Below, piece by piece: positions 23,865 to 33,876 of a stretch of DNA of 64,000 nucleotides. The stretch covers positions 538,343 to 602,342 of the forward strand of contig NZ_JACAOS010000003.1 of the NCBI RefSeq assembly GCF_013386165.1, given 5' to 3'. Both the position numbers and the translations under genes were made by a program. The notes under the pieces were generated by a model. The model saw only the letters and a program-made list of their open reading frames with translations. It had not been told where the DNA came from and searched no databases. Each line of letters begins with the position of its first letter. Position 1 is the first letter of the stretch. The DNA comes from Pseudomonas gingeri (GTDB lineage: Bacteria > Pseudomonadota > Gammaproteobacteria > Pseudomonadales > Pseudomonadaceae).

Positions 23865-24968
23865 TCACTTGACAGTAGCGGTCTTGAACTTGGTCCAGGC
23901 ACGCATCCGCGCGCGCATGTCGGCCTGAGAAATATCCTTGCCGGGAATCAGCCGCTCGAAAGTGGCTTCGTCCAGGTAGATCTCCGGGTTGTTGCGCATC
24001 AGCGGATCGACAGCGGATCGGGCCTTGGCGTTGGACGTCGGGTAACCGGTGAAATTGCTGATCGCCGCCATGTTCTCCGGGCGCATGACAAAGTTGATAA
24101 AAGCGTAGGCGTACTCTGGGTGCTTGGCGTCGACCGGGATCGCCATGGTGTCCATCCACACCGTGGTGCCTTCGCGGGGGATGTGGTACTGGAAGGTGGT
24201 TTTCTTTCCCGCCGCATCGGTGGCCCGTTGTGCCTGGGTCATATCCCCGCTGTAGCCGAGGGACAGGCAGATGTCGCCGTTGACCAGATCCGTGACTGGC
24301 TGCGATTGGAATTTACGGATATACGGGCGCAGCTTGAGCAGCAGCTCACTGGCGGCGGCCAGGTCCTGCGGCTTGGCGCTGCGTGGATCACGGCCGAGGT
24401 AATTGAGTACCACCGCCAGCACTTCATCCGGCGAATCGATCAGGGAAATCCCGCAGTCGGCAAATTTGGCCGCCAGTTCCGGCTTGAACAGCAGGTCCAG
24501 GCTCTTCACCGGCGCATCGGGCAGGCGTTTGTTGATCTGCTCGGCGTTGTAGGTCAGGCCGATGGTGCCCCAGGTGTAGGGGACGGTGGCCTTGTTCGAG
24601 TAGGTGTATTGCCGACGTAACTTCAGCAGGCCGGGCTCGATATCATTCAGCGCGCTCAGCTTCGAGGTGTCCAGCGGCTGCAGGCTGCCGGCGCGCATCA
24701 GGCGCTCGCCAACGGTGTCGCCGGGGAAGATCAGGTCGTAACCACTGCCGCCGGCCATCATTTTGGCTTCCAGGGTCTCGCTGCCATCCATGATGTCGTA
24801 GATCACCTTGATCCCGGTTTCGGCGGTGAATCTGGTCAGGGTGTCTTCGGCGAAGTAATCGGACCAGTTGTACAGCTTCAGGGTCTTTTCTTCTGCCTGT
24901 GCCGACGACAAGGCAGTGCTCAACGCCAGGCCCAAGGTGCAGAGCCATTGCTTGCGGGTCATCTTCAT
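23865..24968 (-). CDS. Polyamine-binding periplasmic protein (PotF/SpuD-like)
   Basis: A 367-residue substrate-binding protein. After a signal peptide (QWLCTLGLALSTALSSAQA) comes LKLYNWSDYFAEDTLTRF, the hallmark of PotD/PotF/SpuD polyamine-binding proteins, then YDLIFPGDTVGERLM and VPYTWGTIGLTYN. TTVWMDTMAIPVDAKHPEYAYAFINF is also typical. It binds putrescine, agmatine or spermidine-like cations for an ABC importer whose other parts are not in this window. The ATG at 24968 follows the aguB stop with one base between, so the two are coupled. Its position implies uptake of agmatine or export-derived carbamoylputrescine, but this is inference. Confidence 0.88.
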   Translation of the reverse strand: MKMTRKQWLCTLGLALSTALSSAQAEEKTLKLYNWSDYFAEDTLTRFTAETGIKVIYDIMDGSETLEAKMMAGGSGYDLIFPGDTVGERLMRAGSLQPLDTSKLSALNDIEPGLLKLRRQYTYSNKATVPYTWGTIGLTYNAEQINKRLPDAPVKSLDLLFKPELAAKFADCGISLIDSPDEVLAVVLNYLGRDPRSAKPQDLAAASELLLKLRPYIRKFQSQPVTDLVNGDICLSLGYSGDMTQAQRATDAAGKKTTFQYHIPREGTTVWMDTMAIPVDAKHPEYAYAFINFVMRPENMAAISNFTGYPTSNAKARSAVDPLMRNNPEIYLDEATFERLIPGKDISQADMRARMRAWTKFKTATVK

Positions 24969-24969
24969 G

Positions 24970-25878
24970 TCAAATCCCCTGGGTATTCCAATGAGCATTG
25001 AGGTGGCGGCCATCGAGGCTTGATAGCGTCCCGTACATTTCCGGGCGGCGGTCGCGGTAGATGCCCCAGGTCAGTCGCTCTGCGCGCATGGCGGAGAGGT
25101 CCAGTTCCTGTACCCACACGCCGGTGCTGTCGCGATCGGCTTCGACGAGGAGCTTGCCCTTGTGGTCGCAGATAAAGGACGAGCCATAGAACTTCATCTG
25201 CAGGCCCGGGTCGGTGCTCGCCACTTCCCGGCCGACGCGGTTGGCGGCGACCACGGGCAGCAGATTGGCCGCCGCATGGCCGCGCATGGTCATCTGCCAA
25301 TGATCACGGGAGTCCAGCGTCGCAGCGCCGGGTTCGGAGCCGATGGCCGTGGGAAACAGCAAGACTTCGGCGCCCATCAAGGCCAGGCAGCGGGCGGTTT
25401 CGGGGAACCATTGATCCCAGCAGACTCCCACCCCGAGGCGTCCGAAGGCGGTGTCCCAGACCCTGAAACCGGTATCGCCCGGGCTGAAATATTCCTTCTC
25501 CTGGTAACCGATGGCGTTGGGGATATGGGTCTTGCGATAGACCCCGAGCAAGCGCCCGTCGGCATCGGCCACGCTCAGCGAGTTGAAAAACGCATTGCCG
25601 GCTTTCTCGAACCAACTCAGCGGCAGCACCACAGCCAATTCCCGGGCCAGGTCGGCAAAGCGCTTGAGGACCTGGCTGTCCCGATATTCTTCGGCCAGGG
25701 CGAGGTGTTTGTGATCCTGCTCGATGCAGAAATACGGCGTGGCGAAAAGCTCCTGCAGCAGGATCACCTGGGCACCCTGGGCGGCGGCCTCACGCACTTG
25801 CTGTTCGGCTTGATCGAGGTTGCGCGCCAGGTCCCAGGTGCAGGGCATCTGGGTGGTGGCAATTTTAAGCAGACTCAT
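24970..25878 (-). CDS. aguB: N-carbamoylputrescine amidase
   Basis: Hydrolyses N-carbamoylputrescine to putrescine, CO2 and ammonia in the second step of the agmatine deiminase pathway; cytosolic. The 302-residue protein has the nitrilase-superfamily triad: Glu in VILLQELFATPYF, Lys in GVYRKTHIPN and Cys in VGVCWDQWFPETAR. IGYQEKEYFSPGDTGF is typical of AguB. Its start overlaps the end of aguA by 14 bp, and its stop is one base from the binding-protein start, so the three form a tight operon. The same gene content (aguA, aguB, polyamine-binding protein) is known in P. aeruginosa, there with a TetR regulator. Confidence 0.93.
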   Translation of the reverse strand: MSLLKIATTQMPCTWDLARNLDQAEQQVREAAAQGAQVILLQELFATPYFCIEQDHKHLALAEEYRDSQVLKRFADLARELAVVLPLSWFEKAGNAFFNSLSVADADGRLLGVYRKTHIPNAIGYQEKEYFSPGDTGFRVWDTAFGRLGVGVCWDQWFPETARCLALMGAEVLLFPTAIGSEPGAATLDSRDHWQMTMRGHAAANLLPVVAANRVGREVASTDPGLQMKFYGSSFICDHKGKLLVEADRDSTGVWVQELDLSAMRAERLTWGIYRDRRPEMYGTLSSLDGRHLNAHWNTQGI

Positions 25879-26935
25879 GAGATTCCCCTTTTACCGGCCA
25901 GGCGGGCTGTTGCTGGGTGATGCAATGCACTCCACCGCCGCCATGGGCCAACTGGTTGATTCGCACCGGGACCACTTCACGTCCCGGGAAGGCCGCCGCC
26001 AGGACCTCGGCCGCTGCCTGGTCGGCCTCGATGCCGTAGGCGGGCATGATGACCGCGCCGTTGGCGATGTAGAAATTGGTGTAGGAGGCGCAAAACACTT
26101 CAGCCTTGGTGTCCACGGCAGCGCTGGCCTCGAACAGATCGATCAGCTCGAAACGGCGTCCCTGGGCATCGCTGGCCAACGCCAGGGCGCGGCGGTTTTC
26201 CCGCACCACCTCGGCATAGATGGAGTCGTGTTCGTGTGTGGCGTCCACCAGCAAGACACCCGGGCGGGCGAATGCACAGACGCCATCGACGTGGCCGTCG
26301 GTCATGTCGCCGGTGACATGATCCGGGTCGCCGGGTAGCCAGATCGTCTTCTTCACGCCAAGCAGGCGACTGAAGATGTCCTCTATCTCGGCCTTGGTCA
26401 TGCCTGGATTGCGGTTGGGGTTGAGCAGTACCGACTCGGTGGTGATCAGCGTGCCTTGGCCGTCGACATGAATCGCTCCGCCTTCGTTGCCCAGGGCCGT
26501 GCTGAAGCCCTCCAGGTCGAGGTGGTTGAGCACCCGTCGAGCCAGGCCTTCGTCCAGGTCAAAAGCCGATTTGCCGCCCCAGGCATTGAAGCGCCAGCTG
26601 ACACCGGCCATCCCCAACTGCGGATGGCAGACGAAACTCGGCCCGGAGTCACGGCACCAGCTGTCGTTGACCGCCAGTTCGATCAGCTCGATGTTTGCGG
26701 TGCACAGGGCGGCGGCGCTGGCCCGTGCCGAAGGATCGACCACCATCTTCACGGGCTCGAAGCGGGCAATGGCGTTGGCGACCCGGGCAAAATCGGTCTG
26801 CACCTGCGCGAGGGTCACGCCCCAGCCGGATTCCCACAAGGACTGATTGTGGGGCCAAACCATCCAGGTCGCGGCATGGGGTTCCCACTCCGCGGGCATC
26901 GACCAACCACTGCCTTGAACGCCATTGCGCTGCAT
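25865..26935 (-). CDS. aguA: Agmatine deiminase
   Basis: Converts agmatine to N-carbamoylputrescine and ammonia, the first step from agmatine to putrescine. The 356-residue cytosolic enzyme has MPAEWEPHAATWMVWPHN at its N terminus, NDSWCRDSGPSFV (Asp), GGAIHVDGQGTLITTESVLLN, DGHVDGVCAFA (His) and LAHGGGGVHCITQQQP with the catalytic Cys. The ATG at 26935 is chosen because AAGG lies eight bases upstream; the GTG at 26944 would add three residues. It heads the leftward agu operon, divergent from a LysR gene 133 bp away that probably regulates it. The exported paralogue at 22649-23767 shares all these blocks. Confidence 0.94.
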   Translation of the reverse strand: MQRNGVQGSGWSMPAEWEPHAATWMVWPHNQSLWESGWGVTLAQVQTDFARVANAIARFEPVKMVVDPSARASAAALCTANIELIELAVNDSWCRDSGPSFVCHPQLGMAGVSWRFNAWGGKSAFDLDEGLARRVLNHLDLEGFSTALGNEGGAIHVDGQGTLITTESVLLNPNRNPGMTKAEIEDIFSRLLGVKKTIWLPGDPDHVTGDMTDGHVDGVCAFARPGVLLVDATHEHDSIYAEVVRENRRALALASDAQGRRFELIDLFEASAAVDTKAEVFCASYTNFYIANGAVIMPAYGIEADQAAAEVLAAAFPGREVVPVRINQLAHGGGGVHCITQQQPAWPVKGESHESA

Positions 26936-27068
26936 GTTGCTCACCTTTCAGTTAAGTATTATTTATGGCTGAAATCCGCCTTCGCGGAATGACGTCCATG
27001 CTATGGCTTCATAAATGGCGCAACAAACGATAGATTTAGCGCATAACTGATTAGAAAGGCTTATCGAT

Positions 27069-27935
27069 ATGCTGAAACATTGGCCTCCTTTGAACACCCT
27101 GCGCGGCTTTGAGGCTGCGGCGCGCCTGGGCAGCTTTCACAAGGCGGCGCAGGAGTTGCACCTGACGCAGTCGGCCATCAGCCAGCAGATCCGGCACCTG
27201 GAAACCTTTCTCGAGCAGCCACTGTTTTTTCGCAGCGGCCGCAGTGTCAGCCTGACCGACGCCGGGCATGACCTGTACAGCACGACCCAGTCGATGCTGT
27301 TGCAGTTGTCCGTCGGCATTCGTCGCCTGGAGCAATACCGCAAACCCAATCAGTTGGTGGTCAACACCACCCCGGCATTCGCCCGACATTGGCTGTTGCC
27401 CAGGCTCGGGGATTTCCATCGACAGTATCCCGACGTGGACCTCTGGTTATTTACCAGCTTCGAGCCGCCGGACATGTCGACTCAAACCATCGACCTGACG
27501 ATTCGCGACGACCTCTGCGCACAGGCCGATTGCAGTTACCAGGAACTGTTCAGCGATCGGCTTTATCCTGCCTGCCATCCGCACTTGTTCGAGGTGCCCG
27601 CCGAGCAGCGAACCACCTTGCATGGCGAACGGGAAATGGATTGGAGTCACTGGGTGGTGCAGGGCGGGGAAAATGTCGGCCAGCGCAGCAACGGCTTGAA
27701 TTTCTCTGATCCAGGTCTGCTGCTCGATGCCGCCTGCGCGGGCAATGGCATTGCCCTGGTCAGTCAATTGTTGGCGGCGAATGCGCGCGCCAATGGGCTA
27801 TTGCAGCCCCTGAGTGAGCGAAGTGTGCCGGGCGCCAGCTGGGTTTGCCTGATCCATCGTGACAGTGAAAAAAACTCGCTGACTCGCAGTTTCAGTGAGT
27901 GGTTGCAGGCAGCCCTGCAGGCAAATGTCCATTAG
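27069..27935 (+). CDS. LysR-family regulator (GcvA-like), probable regulator of the agu operon
   Basis: A 288-residue LysR protein of the GcvA group: PLNTLRGFEAAARLGSFHKAAQELHLTQSAISQQIRHLETFL gives the HTH, and ARHWLLPRLGDFHRQYPDVDLWL starts the effector domain. It is divergent from aguA. In P. aeruginosa the aguBA operon is controlled by the TetR-type AguR, so a LysR regulator here would be a different solution; the link rests on position only. Confidence 0.88.
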   Translation: MLKHWPPLNTLRGFEAAARLGSFHKAAQELHLTQSAISQQIRHLETFLEQPLFFRSGRSVSLTDAGHDLYSTTQSMLLQLSVGIRRLEQYRKPNQLVVNTTPAFARHWLLPRLGDFHRQYPDVDLWLFTSFEPPDMSTQTIDLTIRDDLCAQADCSYQELFSDRLYPACHPHLFEVPAEQRTTLHGEREMDWSHWVVQGGENVGQRSNGLNFSDPGLLLDAACAGNGIALVSQLLAANARANGLLQPLSERSVPGASWVCLIHRDSEKNSLTRSFSEWLQAALQANVH

Positions 27936-27993
27936 CCCTCCTGGCTTGGCGTGCATTACCATCAATCGTTCCCCCTCTTCGAGTAGTGACACC

Positions 27994-28464
27994 ATGGATG
28001 CACAGACGAATATTCGCCGGGCTGTTCAGGACGACGCCGAGGCCATCGCCGCGCTGGTTGCCGAGGCCTATTCGTCTTATATCCCGCGAATCGGTAAAAA
28101 GCCGGGGCCCATGCTCGATGACTACAGGGAGGTAGTGGCTGATTTCAGCGTTTTTGTGCTGGCCAAAGACGCGGAAATAATGGGTGTGCTGGTCTTGATG
28201 GTGCAGAAGCCGGCGCTGCTTCTGGAAAATATCGCCGTCTTGCCTCGCCATAAAGGGCAGGGTATCGGCAAGGCCTTGATGGCTTTCAGTGAGGACTATG
28301 GGCGCAAGACCGGCTGCGAGGCCATCGAGTTGTACACCCATCAACTGATGACTGAAAACATCGCCCTCTACAAAGGCCTGGGTTATGAGGAAACCCGTCG
28401 AGCTACGGAAAATGGCTTTGCCCGGGTCTTTATGCGCAAACCTATTGCTATGGGTTCTGCGTAA
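27994..28464 (+). CDS. GNAT-family N-acetyltransferase
   Basis: A 156-residue acetyltransferase. LENIAVLPRHKGQGIGKALMAFSED holds the acetyl-CoA pyrophosphate loop (RHKGQGIG, motif A), and NIALYKGLGYEE is motif B. The ATG at 27994 is the natural start; the frame is open to 27895 but overlaps the LysR gene there. The substrate (small molecule, antibiotic or peptide) cannot be told. It lies 58 bp after the LysR gene on the same strand. Confidence 0.87.
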   Translation: MDAQTNIRRAVQDDAEAIAALVAEAYSSYIPRIGKKPGPMLDDYREVVADFSVFVLAKDAEIMGVLVLMVQKPALLLENIAVLPRHKGQGIGKALMAFSEDYGRKTGCEAIELYTHQLMTENIALYKGLGYEETRRATENGFARVFMRKPIAMGSA

Positions 28465-28497
28465 CCGCTTGGCAGTAGTGGCGGGTGGCGTGGCATG

Positions 28498-29064
28498 TCA
28501 CTGAAAAACCTCGGTGACTAAAAAGAAGTGTTCCCCATACGCCCGCGCCGAAGCCCTTCCTCCCTGGTGTTCTGGTTCTTCGGAACGGGTCAGCGGCTTG
28601 TCCGTTTCATCGTAGACCAGACGGTAGAAGGTGTTCGGGCCGCTAGCGCCACCGCTCCCACCCCAGCTCCATTCTTGATACTTCGGAGACGGCCCGGGCA
28701 CGCTGCGCGCCAGTTCCTCATAGTGATCGCGGGTCAGTTGAAAGTGAATCCAGTCGGGTGTGATCTGAAAGTAGCTCGATGCCGCCAGCAACCCGACGGT
28801 CACAACGGGTGCTGCGATGACAGAGACCAGCCTTCGCCACCGACGTGCCCGCAGGTTGGCCACAAGGCCCATGGCGAAAGCAACCGCAGCGATCAGCGCC
28901 GGGATGCCGAGCAGTGGAACCAGCAGCAGCCAAAGTCCAAACAACCGGTCCAGCTCGCCACCCAGGTAGAGAGTAATCCCGAACAGCAGCCAGATGCAGA
29001 AGTGGCCCACGGCAACCCCGTCCGCTGTTCTCGACGGATTCGGTCCGGTTTTACGCTCGATCAT
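28498..29064 (-). CDS. Membrane protein of unknown function
   Basis: A protein of about 188 residues with three hydrophobic segments (CIWLLFGITLYLGGEL, LFGLWLLLVPLLGIPALIAAVAFAMGLVA and LVSVIAAPVVTVGLLAASSYF), then a soluble tail of about 100 residues rich in polar residues (SPKYQEWSWGGSGGASGPNTFYRLVYDETDK). The tail is probably periplasmic. No family was recognised. The ATG at 29064 follows sequence without a clear ribosome site, and the frame continues to 29199, so the start is uncertain. It converges on the acetyltransferase gene. The 196 bp between it and the SDR gene hold nothing clear. Confidence 0.6.
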   Translation of the reverse strand: MIERKTGPNPSRTADGVAVGHFCIWLLFGITLYLGGELDRLFGLWLLLVPLLGIPALIAAVAFAMGLVANLRARRWRRLVSVIAAPVVTVGLLAASSYFQITPDWIHFQLTRDHYEELARSVPGPSPKYQEWSWGGSGGASGPNTFYRLVYDETDKPLTRSEEPEHQGGRASARAYGEHFFLVTEVFQ

Positions 29065-29260
29065 GTTCAAGGTCAGTTTTTTCTTTTGATGTGCTGATGC
29101 GACCGCAGGCAGGGCCAGCCGCCAAACGCATGCGGCAAAACCTGACAGCTGCTCGAGCGGCCTTGGGGTTTCAAAAACGGCGCATACAGATACCGGCAAA
29201 TGGCCATAAACTCAAATGAAATAGAAAATTTATGGCGACTCGATGTCCCTTATAGCAAGG

Positions 29261-29965
29261 CTACCAAGGCAGCACGCTCATGTGCTCGTCTTCCAGAGAG
29301 TAGAACTGGTTGGAAGGCGGTGCGCTAGCAACCAGGTCAAACAGTCGCTTCGCTGAACAGCTGGGCGCAAGTGTCGCGTCAGCGACCCCGAGATCCGTTT
29401 TCAATCGACCAGGATGGACGGCATAGCAGGCCACGCGATCTCCAAACTCGTCCGTTATGCAAAGCGAAAGCATGTTCAACGCGGATTTCGAGATCCTGTA
29501 GGCATAAGAGCTACCGGCCTTGGAAACGCGCGGGTCGGCGTTTTGCTCCACGGAGCCTCTGCGCGACGAGATGTTGACAATGGTCTTGAGCGAAAAGCTT
29601 TCGAGCAGCAGCGCCGACAATAAAAACGGCGCTATGCAGTTGACGTTCAATGAGTGCGCGATGCTTTGTGCGGTTTCACTGAGCAAGGACGCGCCTTGGC
29701 TGCCGATGCCGGCATTGTTGATCAGCAGGTCGATGTGGCTGATGTTGTTTCTTTTCAGGGTATGGACCAGGTCGCCGATTTTTTCTTCGACGTTCTGATT
29801 CAGGAAGTCCATTTCATGGTGCCGGTCAGCGTGACCCTGGGCCACCAGCATTCGAAGCTTTTCGGCCGACCGGCCAATCGCGATGACAAAGTGCCCGTCG
29901 GCCTTGGCCTGTTGGCACAGCGCGCGGCCGTATCCTCCAGTGGCTCCTGTAATCAAAACTATCAT
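29261..29965 (-). CDS. Short-chain dehydrogenase/reductase
   Basis: A 234-residue classical SDR: VLITGATGGYGRALCQQA (NAD(P) motif TGxxxGxG), LLINNAGIGSQGAS (NNAG), VNISSRRGSVEQNAD (catalytic Ser region), SSYAYRISKSALNMLSL (YxxxK) and VHPGRLKTDLG. GGGAGG lies just upstream of the ATG at 29965. The gene stands alone, 36 bp past the end of pobA; the two run in the same direction and could be co-transcribed. The substrate is unknown. Confidence 0.88.
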   Translation of the reverse strand: MIVLITGATGGYGRALCQQAKADGHFVIAIGRSAEKLRMLVAQGHADRHHEMDFLNQNVEEKIGDLVHTLKRNNISHIDLLINNAGIGSQGASLLSETAQSIAHSLNVNCIAPFLLSALLLESFSLKTIVNISSRRGSVEQNADPRVSKAGSSYAYRISKSALNMLSLCITDEFGDRVACYAVHPGRLKTDLGVADATLAPSCSAKRLFDLVASAPPSNQFYSLEDEHMSVLPW

Positions 29966-30001
29966 CTGTCCTCCCAGGCTTTTTGGGGGTATCGCGATGC
30001 C

Positions 30002-31372
<1,371 letters not shown>

Positions 31373-31410
31373 TCATGGACTTTTCGTGGGTGCTCGCAAG
31401 GAGGGAGAGA

Positions 31411-32280
31411 GTGTCGAAATCATTCGCTGTACCGGTTCCGGTGTTCAAACTCTACGGCGAGACCGGCGCTTGGCCGACGCCCGACCTGATTCACTGCGAG
31501 TCGATTCCCGAGCGTAGCCAACTGCATGGCTGGGAAATAAAACCCCATCGTCACGGCGACCTGGTGCAGCTTTTATATGTGCAGGCAGGGCAGGCGACGC
31601 TGAAAGTCGAGGACGAAATCCACCATATCGATTCACCCTCGTTGCAAGTCGTCCCGGCGCTGAGCGTGCACACCTTCAAGTTCTCCGAGGATATTCAAGG
31701 CCACGTGCTCAGCCTGGCGCAGCCCCTGGCCGAACAGCTCGGCGCCTCCCTCAACAGTCCGGTATTGACCACTGCGGCCTGTTACCCGATCGGTTCCGCG
31801 CATCGGTATCTGGACACGCTGTTTTCAGCCATCACCCGGGAATACGGTCAACACCAGCCGGGCCGTGACCCGATGCTGCAATCGTTGATCACGGTGCTGT
31901 CCATCTGGCTCAGTCGCCGCAATCTGGAGCTGTCGGCACCGGACGCGCTGCCGCTTGAGCGTGGCCGTGAACATTTGCAGGTGTTCACCCGAACATTGGA
32001 GCTGCGCTTTCGCGAGCACCTGCCCCTTGAGCACTATGCGACGACGCTGGGGATCAGTACCGCCCATCTCAATGCATTGTGCCGACGACTCTGCGGGCAA
32101 TCGGCGTTGCAGATGATCAACCAGCGGCTGCTGCTGGAAGCCAAGCGCGACCTGGTCTACACCGCCATGACCATCAATCAGGTGTCCGACAGCCTGGGCT
32201 TTTCCGAACCGGCCTACTTTTCGCGCTTTTTCAAACGCGGCACGGGGCTGTCACCGAAACAATTCCGTATCCAGCGCTAG
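31411..32280 (+). CDS. pobR: AraC-family activator of 4-hydroxybenzoate catabolism
   Basis: A 289-residue regulator divergent from pobA. An N-terminal cupin-type domain (HGWEIKPHRHGDLVQLLYVQAGQATL) probably binds 4-hydroxybenzoate. The C-terminal domain has two HTH motifs (LEHYATTLGISTAHLNALCRRLCG and INQVSDSLGFSEPAYFSRFFKRGTGLSP). The GTG at 31411 is chosen because AAGGAGG lies seven bases upstream; an ATG at 31354 would need an unlikely leader. AraC-type regulators of pobA are known in Pseudomonas (unlike the IclR-type PobR of Acinetobacter). The same protein may also control the pca genes that follow. Confidence 0.85.
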   Translation: MSKSFAVPVPVFKLYGETGAWPTPDLIHCESIPERSQLHGWEIKPHRHGDLVQLLYVQAGQATLKVEDEIHHIDSPSLQVVPALSVHTFKFSEDIQGHVLSLAQPLAEQLGASLNSPVLTTAACYPIGSAHRYLDTLFSAITREYGQHQPGRDPMLQSLITVLSIWLSRRNLELSAPDALPLERGREHLQVFTRTLELRFREHLPLEHYATTLGISTAHLNALCRRLCGQSALQMINQRLLLEAKRDLVYTAMTINQVSDSLGFSEPAYFSRFFKRGTGLSPKQFRIQR

Positions 32281-32348
32281 CGGATGCCGGGTCACGAACC
32301 GCACCGAATATCGCTGCCCGAATCAGATTTCGCCATCGCAAGGGGCGC

Positions 32349-32374
32349 TATCCATAACCATTTGGATATGGATA
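32349..32374. promoter_or_regulatory. Perfect inverted repeat ahead of the pca operon
   Basis: TATCCATA (32349-32356) and TATGGATA (32367-32374) are perfect 8-bp inverted repeats with a 10-bp spacer, about 100 bp before pcaH and 70 bp after the AraC gene. A 26-bp palindrome of this form usually marks an operator. The promoter itself was not located with confidence in 32281-32472. Confidence 0.55.
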
Positions 32375-32472
32375 AGGTCGGTTTTTTCAGTTTTTAAGAG
32401 GGCTCTATCCGTCGAGACTGAGCCACAGGTTGCTATTGACGCAGCTTTACCTCTAAAAACAAGGAGACCTCC

Positions 32473-33192
32473 ATGCCTGATGCGGACAACCGCCGCTTCG
32501 TCATTCGTGACCGTAATTGGCACCCCAAAGCCCTGACGCCGGACTACAAGACCTCGATTCTTCGTTCCCCGCGCCAGGCCCTGGTGAGCATTCCCCAATC
32601 CTTGTCGGAAAGCAGCGGCCCGGACTTTTCCCACTTGAAAATGGGTCAGCACGACAACGATCTGCTGTTGAACTTCAACCATGGCGGCTTGCCCGTCGGC
32701 GAGCGCATCGTCCTCGCCGGCCGGGTCTGTGACCAGTACGGCAAGCCGATCCCCCATACCCTGGTGGAGATCTGGCAAGCCAACGCCGGGGGGCGCTACC
32801 GGCACAAGAAGGACAGCTACCTGGCGCCCATCGACCCGAATTTCGGGGGCGTCGGCCGGACCTTGACCGACCGTGACGGCCACTACCTTTTCCGTACGGT
32901 CAAACCCGGCCCGTACCCGTGGCGCAACGGCCCCAACGATTGGCGGCCGGCGCATATCCACGTCTCTATCAGCGGCCCGTCGATTGCCACGCGCCTGATC
33001 ACCCAGCTGTATTTCGAAGGTGACCCGCTGATCCCGATGTGCCCGATCGTCAAGTCGATCGCGAGTCCCGAGGCGGTACAAAGCCTGATCGCCAGGCTTG
33101 ATATGAGCATGGCCAATCCCATGGATTGCCTGGCTTATCGTTTTGATATCGTCCTGCGCGGCCAGCGCCAGACCCACTTCGAAAACCGCTGA
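32473..33192 (+). CDS. pcaH: Protocatechuate 3,4-dioxygenase beta subunit
   Basis: Iron-bearing subunit of the ring-cleaving dioxygenase that opens protocatechuate to 3-carboxy-cis,cis-muconate. The 239-residue protein keeps the four Fe(III) ligands: Tyr in [11 protein letters not shown], Tyr in [10 protein letters not shown], and two His in [10 protein letters not shown]. The N terminus ([23 protein letters not shown]) is also typical of PcaH. AAGGAG lies just upstream of the ATG. It is the first gene of pcaH-pcaG-transporter-pcaB-pcaC and is 12 bp from pcaG. Confidence 0.95.
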   Translation: MPDADNRRFVIRDRNWHPKALTPDYKTSILRSPRQALVSIPQSLSESSGPDFSHLKMGQHDNDLLLNFNHGGLPVGERIVLAGRVCDQYGKPIPHTLVEIWQANAGGRYRHKKDSYLAPIDPNFGGVGRTLTDRDGHYLFRTVKPGPYPWRNGPNDWRPAHIHVSISGPSIATRLITQLYFEGDPLIPMCPIVKSIASPEAVQSLIARLDMSMANPMDCLAYRFDIVLRGQRQTHFENR

Positions 33193-33204
33193 GGAGGCAC
33201 GCGC

Positions 33205-33807
33205 ATGCCCGTTCAACTTCTGCCTGAAACCCCTTCGCAAACCGCCGGTCCCTACGTGCATATCGGCTTGGCGCTGGAGGCCGCCGGCAACCCGCCCCGG
33301 GAGCAGGAAATCTGGAGCGAGATGGCCAAGCCCGGTGCCCCGGGCGAGCACATCCTGCTGATGGGCCATGTCTACGACGGCAACGGCCACCTGATTCGCG
33401 ACTCGTTCCTGGAGTTCTGGCAGGCCAACCACGAAGGCGTCTACGACAGCGACTACGACCTGGAAAAACCCTTCAACAGCTTTGGCCGCACCGCGACCAC
33501 GGATGTCGGTGAGTGGACATTAAAAACCATCAAGCCCGGCACGCTGAACAACGCGGCGGGTGTGCCCATGGCGGCGCATATCAATGTTTCGCTGTTTGCC
33601 CGGGGCATCAACATCCATTTGCAGACCCGTCTGTATTTCGATGACGAAGCCGAGGCCAATGCCGTCGATCCGGTACTGAACCTGATCGAGCAACCGCAGC
33701 GCCGCGAGACCCTGGTTGCCAAGCGTTGCACGGTGGACGGCAAGCTGGCTTATCGCTTCGACATTCGTGTGCAAGGCGAGGCGGAAACGGTGTTCTTCGA
33801 CTTCTAA
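33205..33807 (+). CDS. pcaG: Protocatechuate 3,4-dioxygenase alpha subunit
   Basis: Non-iron partner of PcaH in the (alpha-beta-Fe)12 dioxygenase. The 200-residue protein begins LLPETPSQTAGPYVHIGLALEAAG and keeps the intradiol dioxygenase fold (LEFWQANHEGVYDSDYD, KPGTLNNAAGVPMAAHINVSLFARG) without the full iron ligand set, as expected for the alpha chain. GAGGAGG precedes its ATG, 12 bp after pcaH. Confidence 0.95.
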   Translation: MPVQLLPETPSQTAGPYVHIGLALEAAGNPPREQEIWSEMAKPGAPGEHILLMGHVYDGNGHLIRDSFLEFWQANHEGVYDSDYDLEKPFNSFGRTATTDVGEWTLKTIKPGTLNNAAGVPMAAHINVSLFARGINIHLQTRLYFDDEAEANAVDPVLNLIEQPQRRETLVAKRCTVDGKLAYRFDIRVQGEAETVFFDF

Positions 33808-33876
33808 GGCTGTGGCGTGCGTGTGGTTGCATGGCGTTTGCCGAGGCAAGCGACCCGATAATAATAAGAAGGAAAT

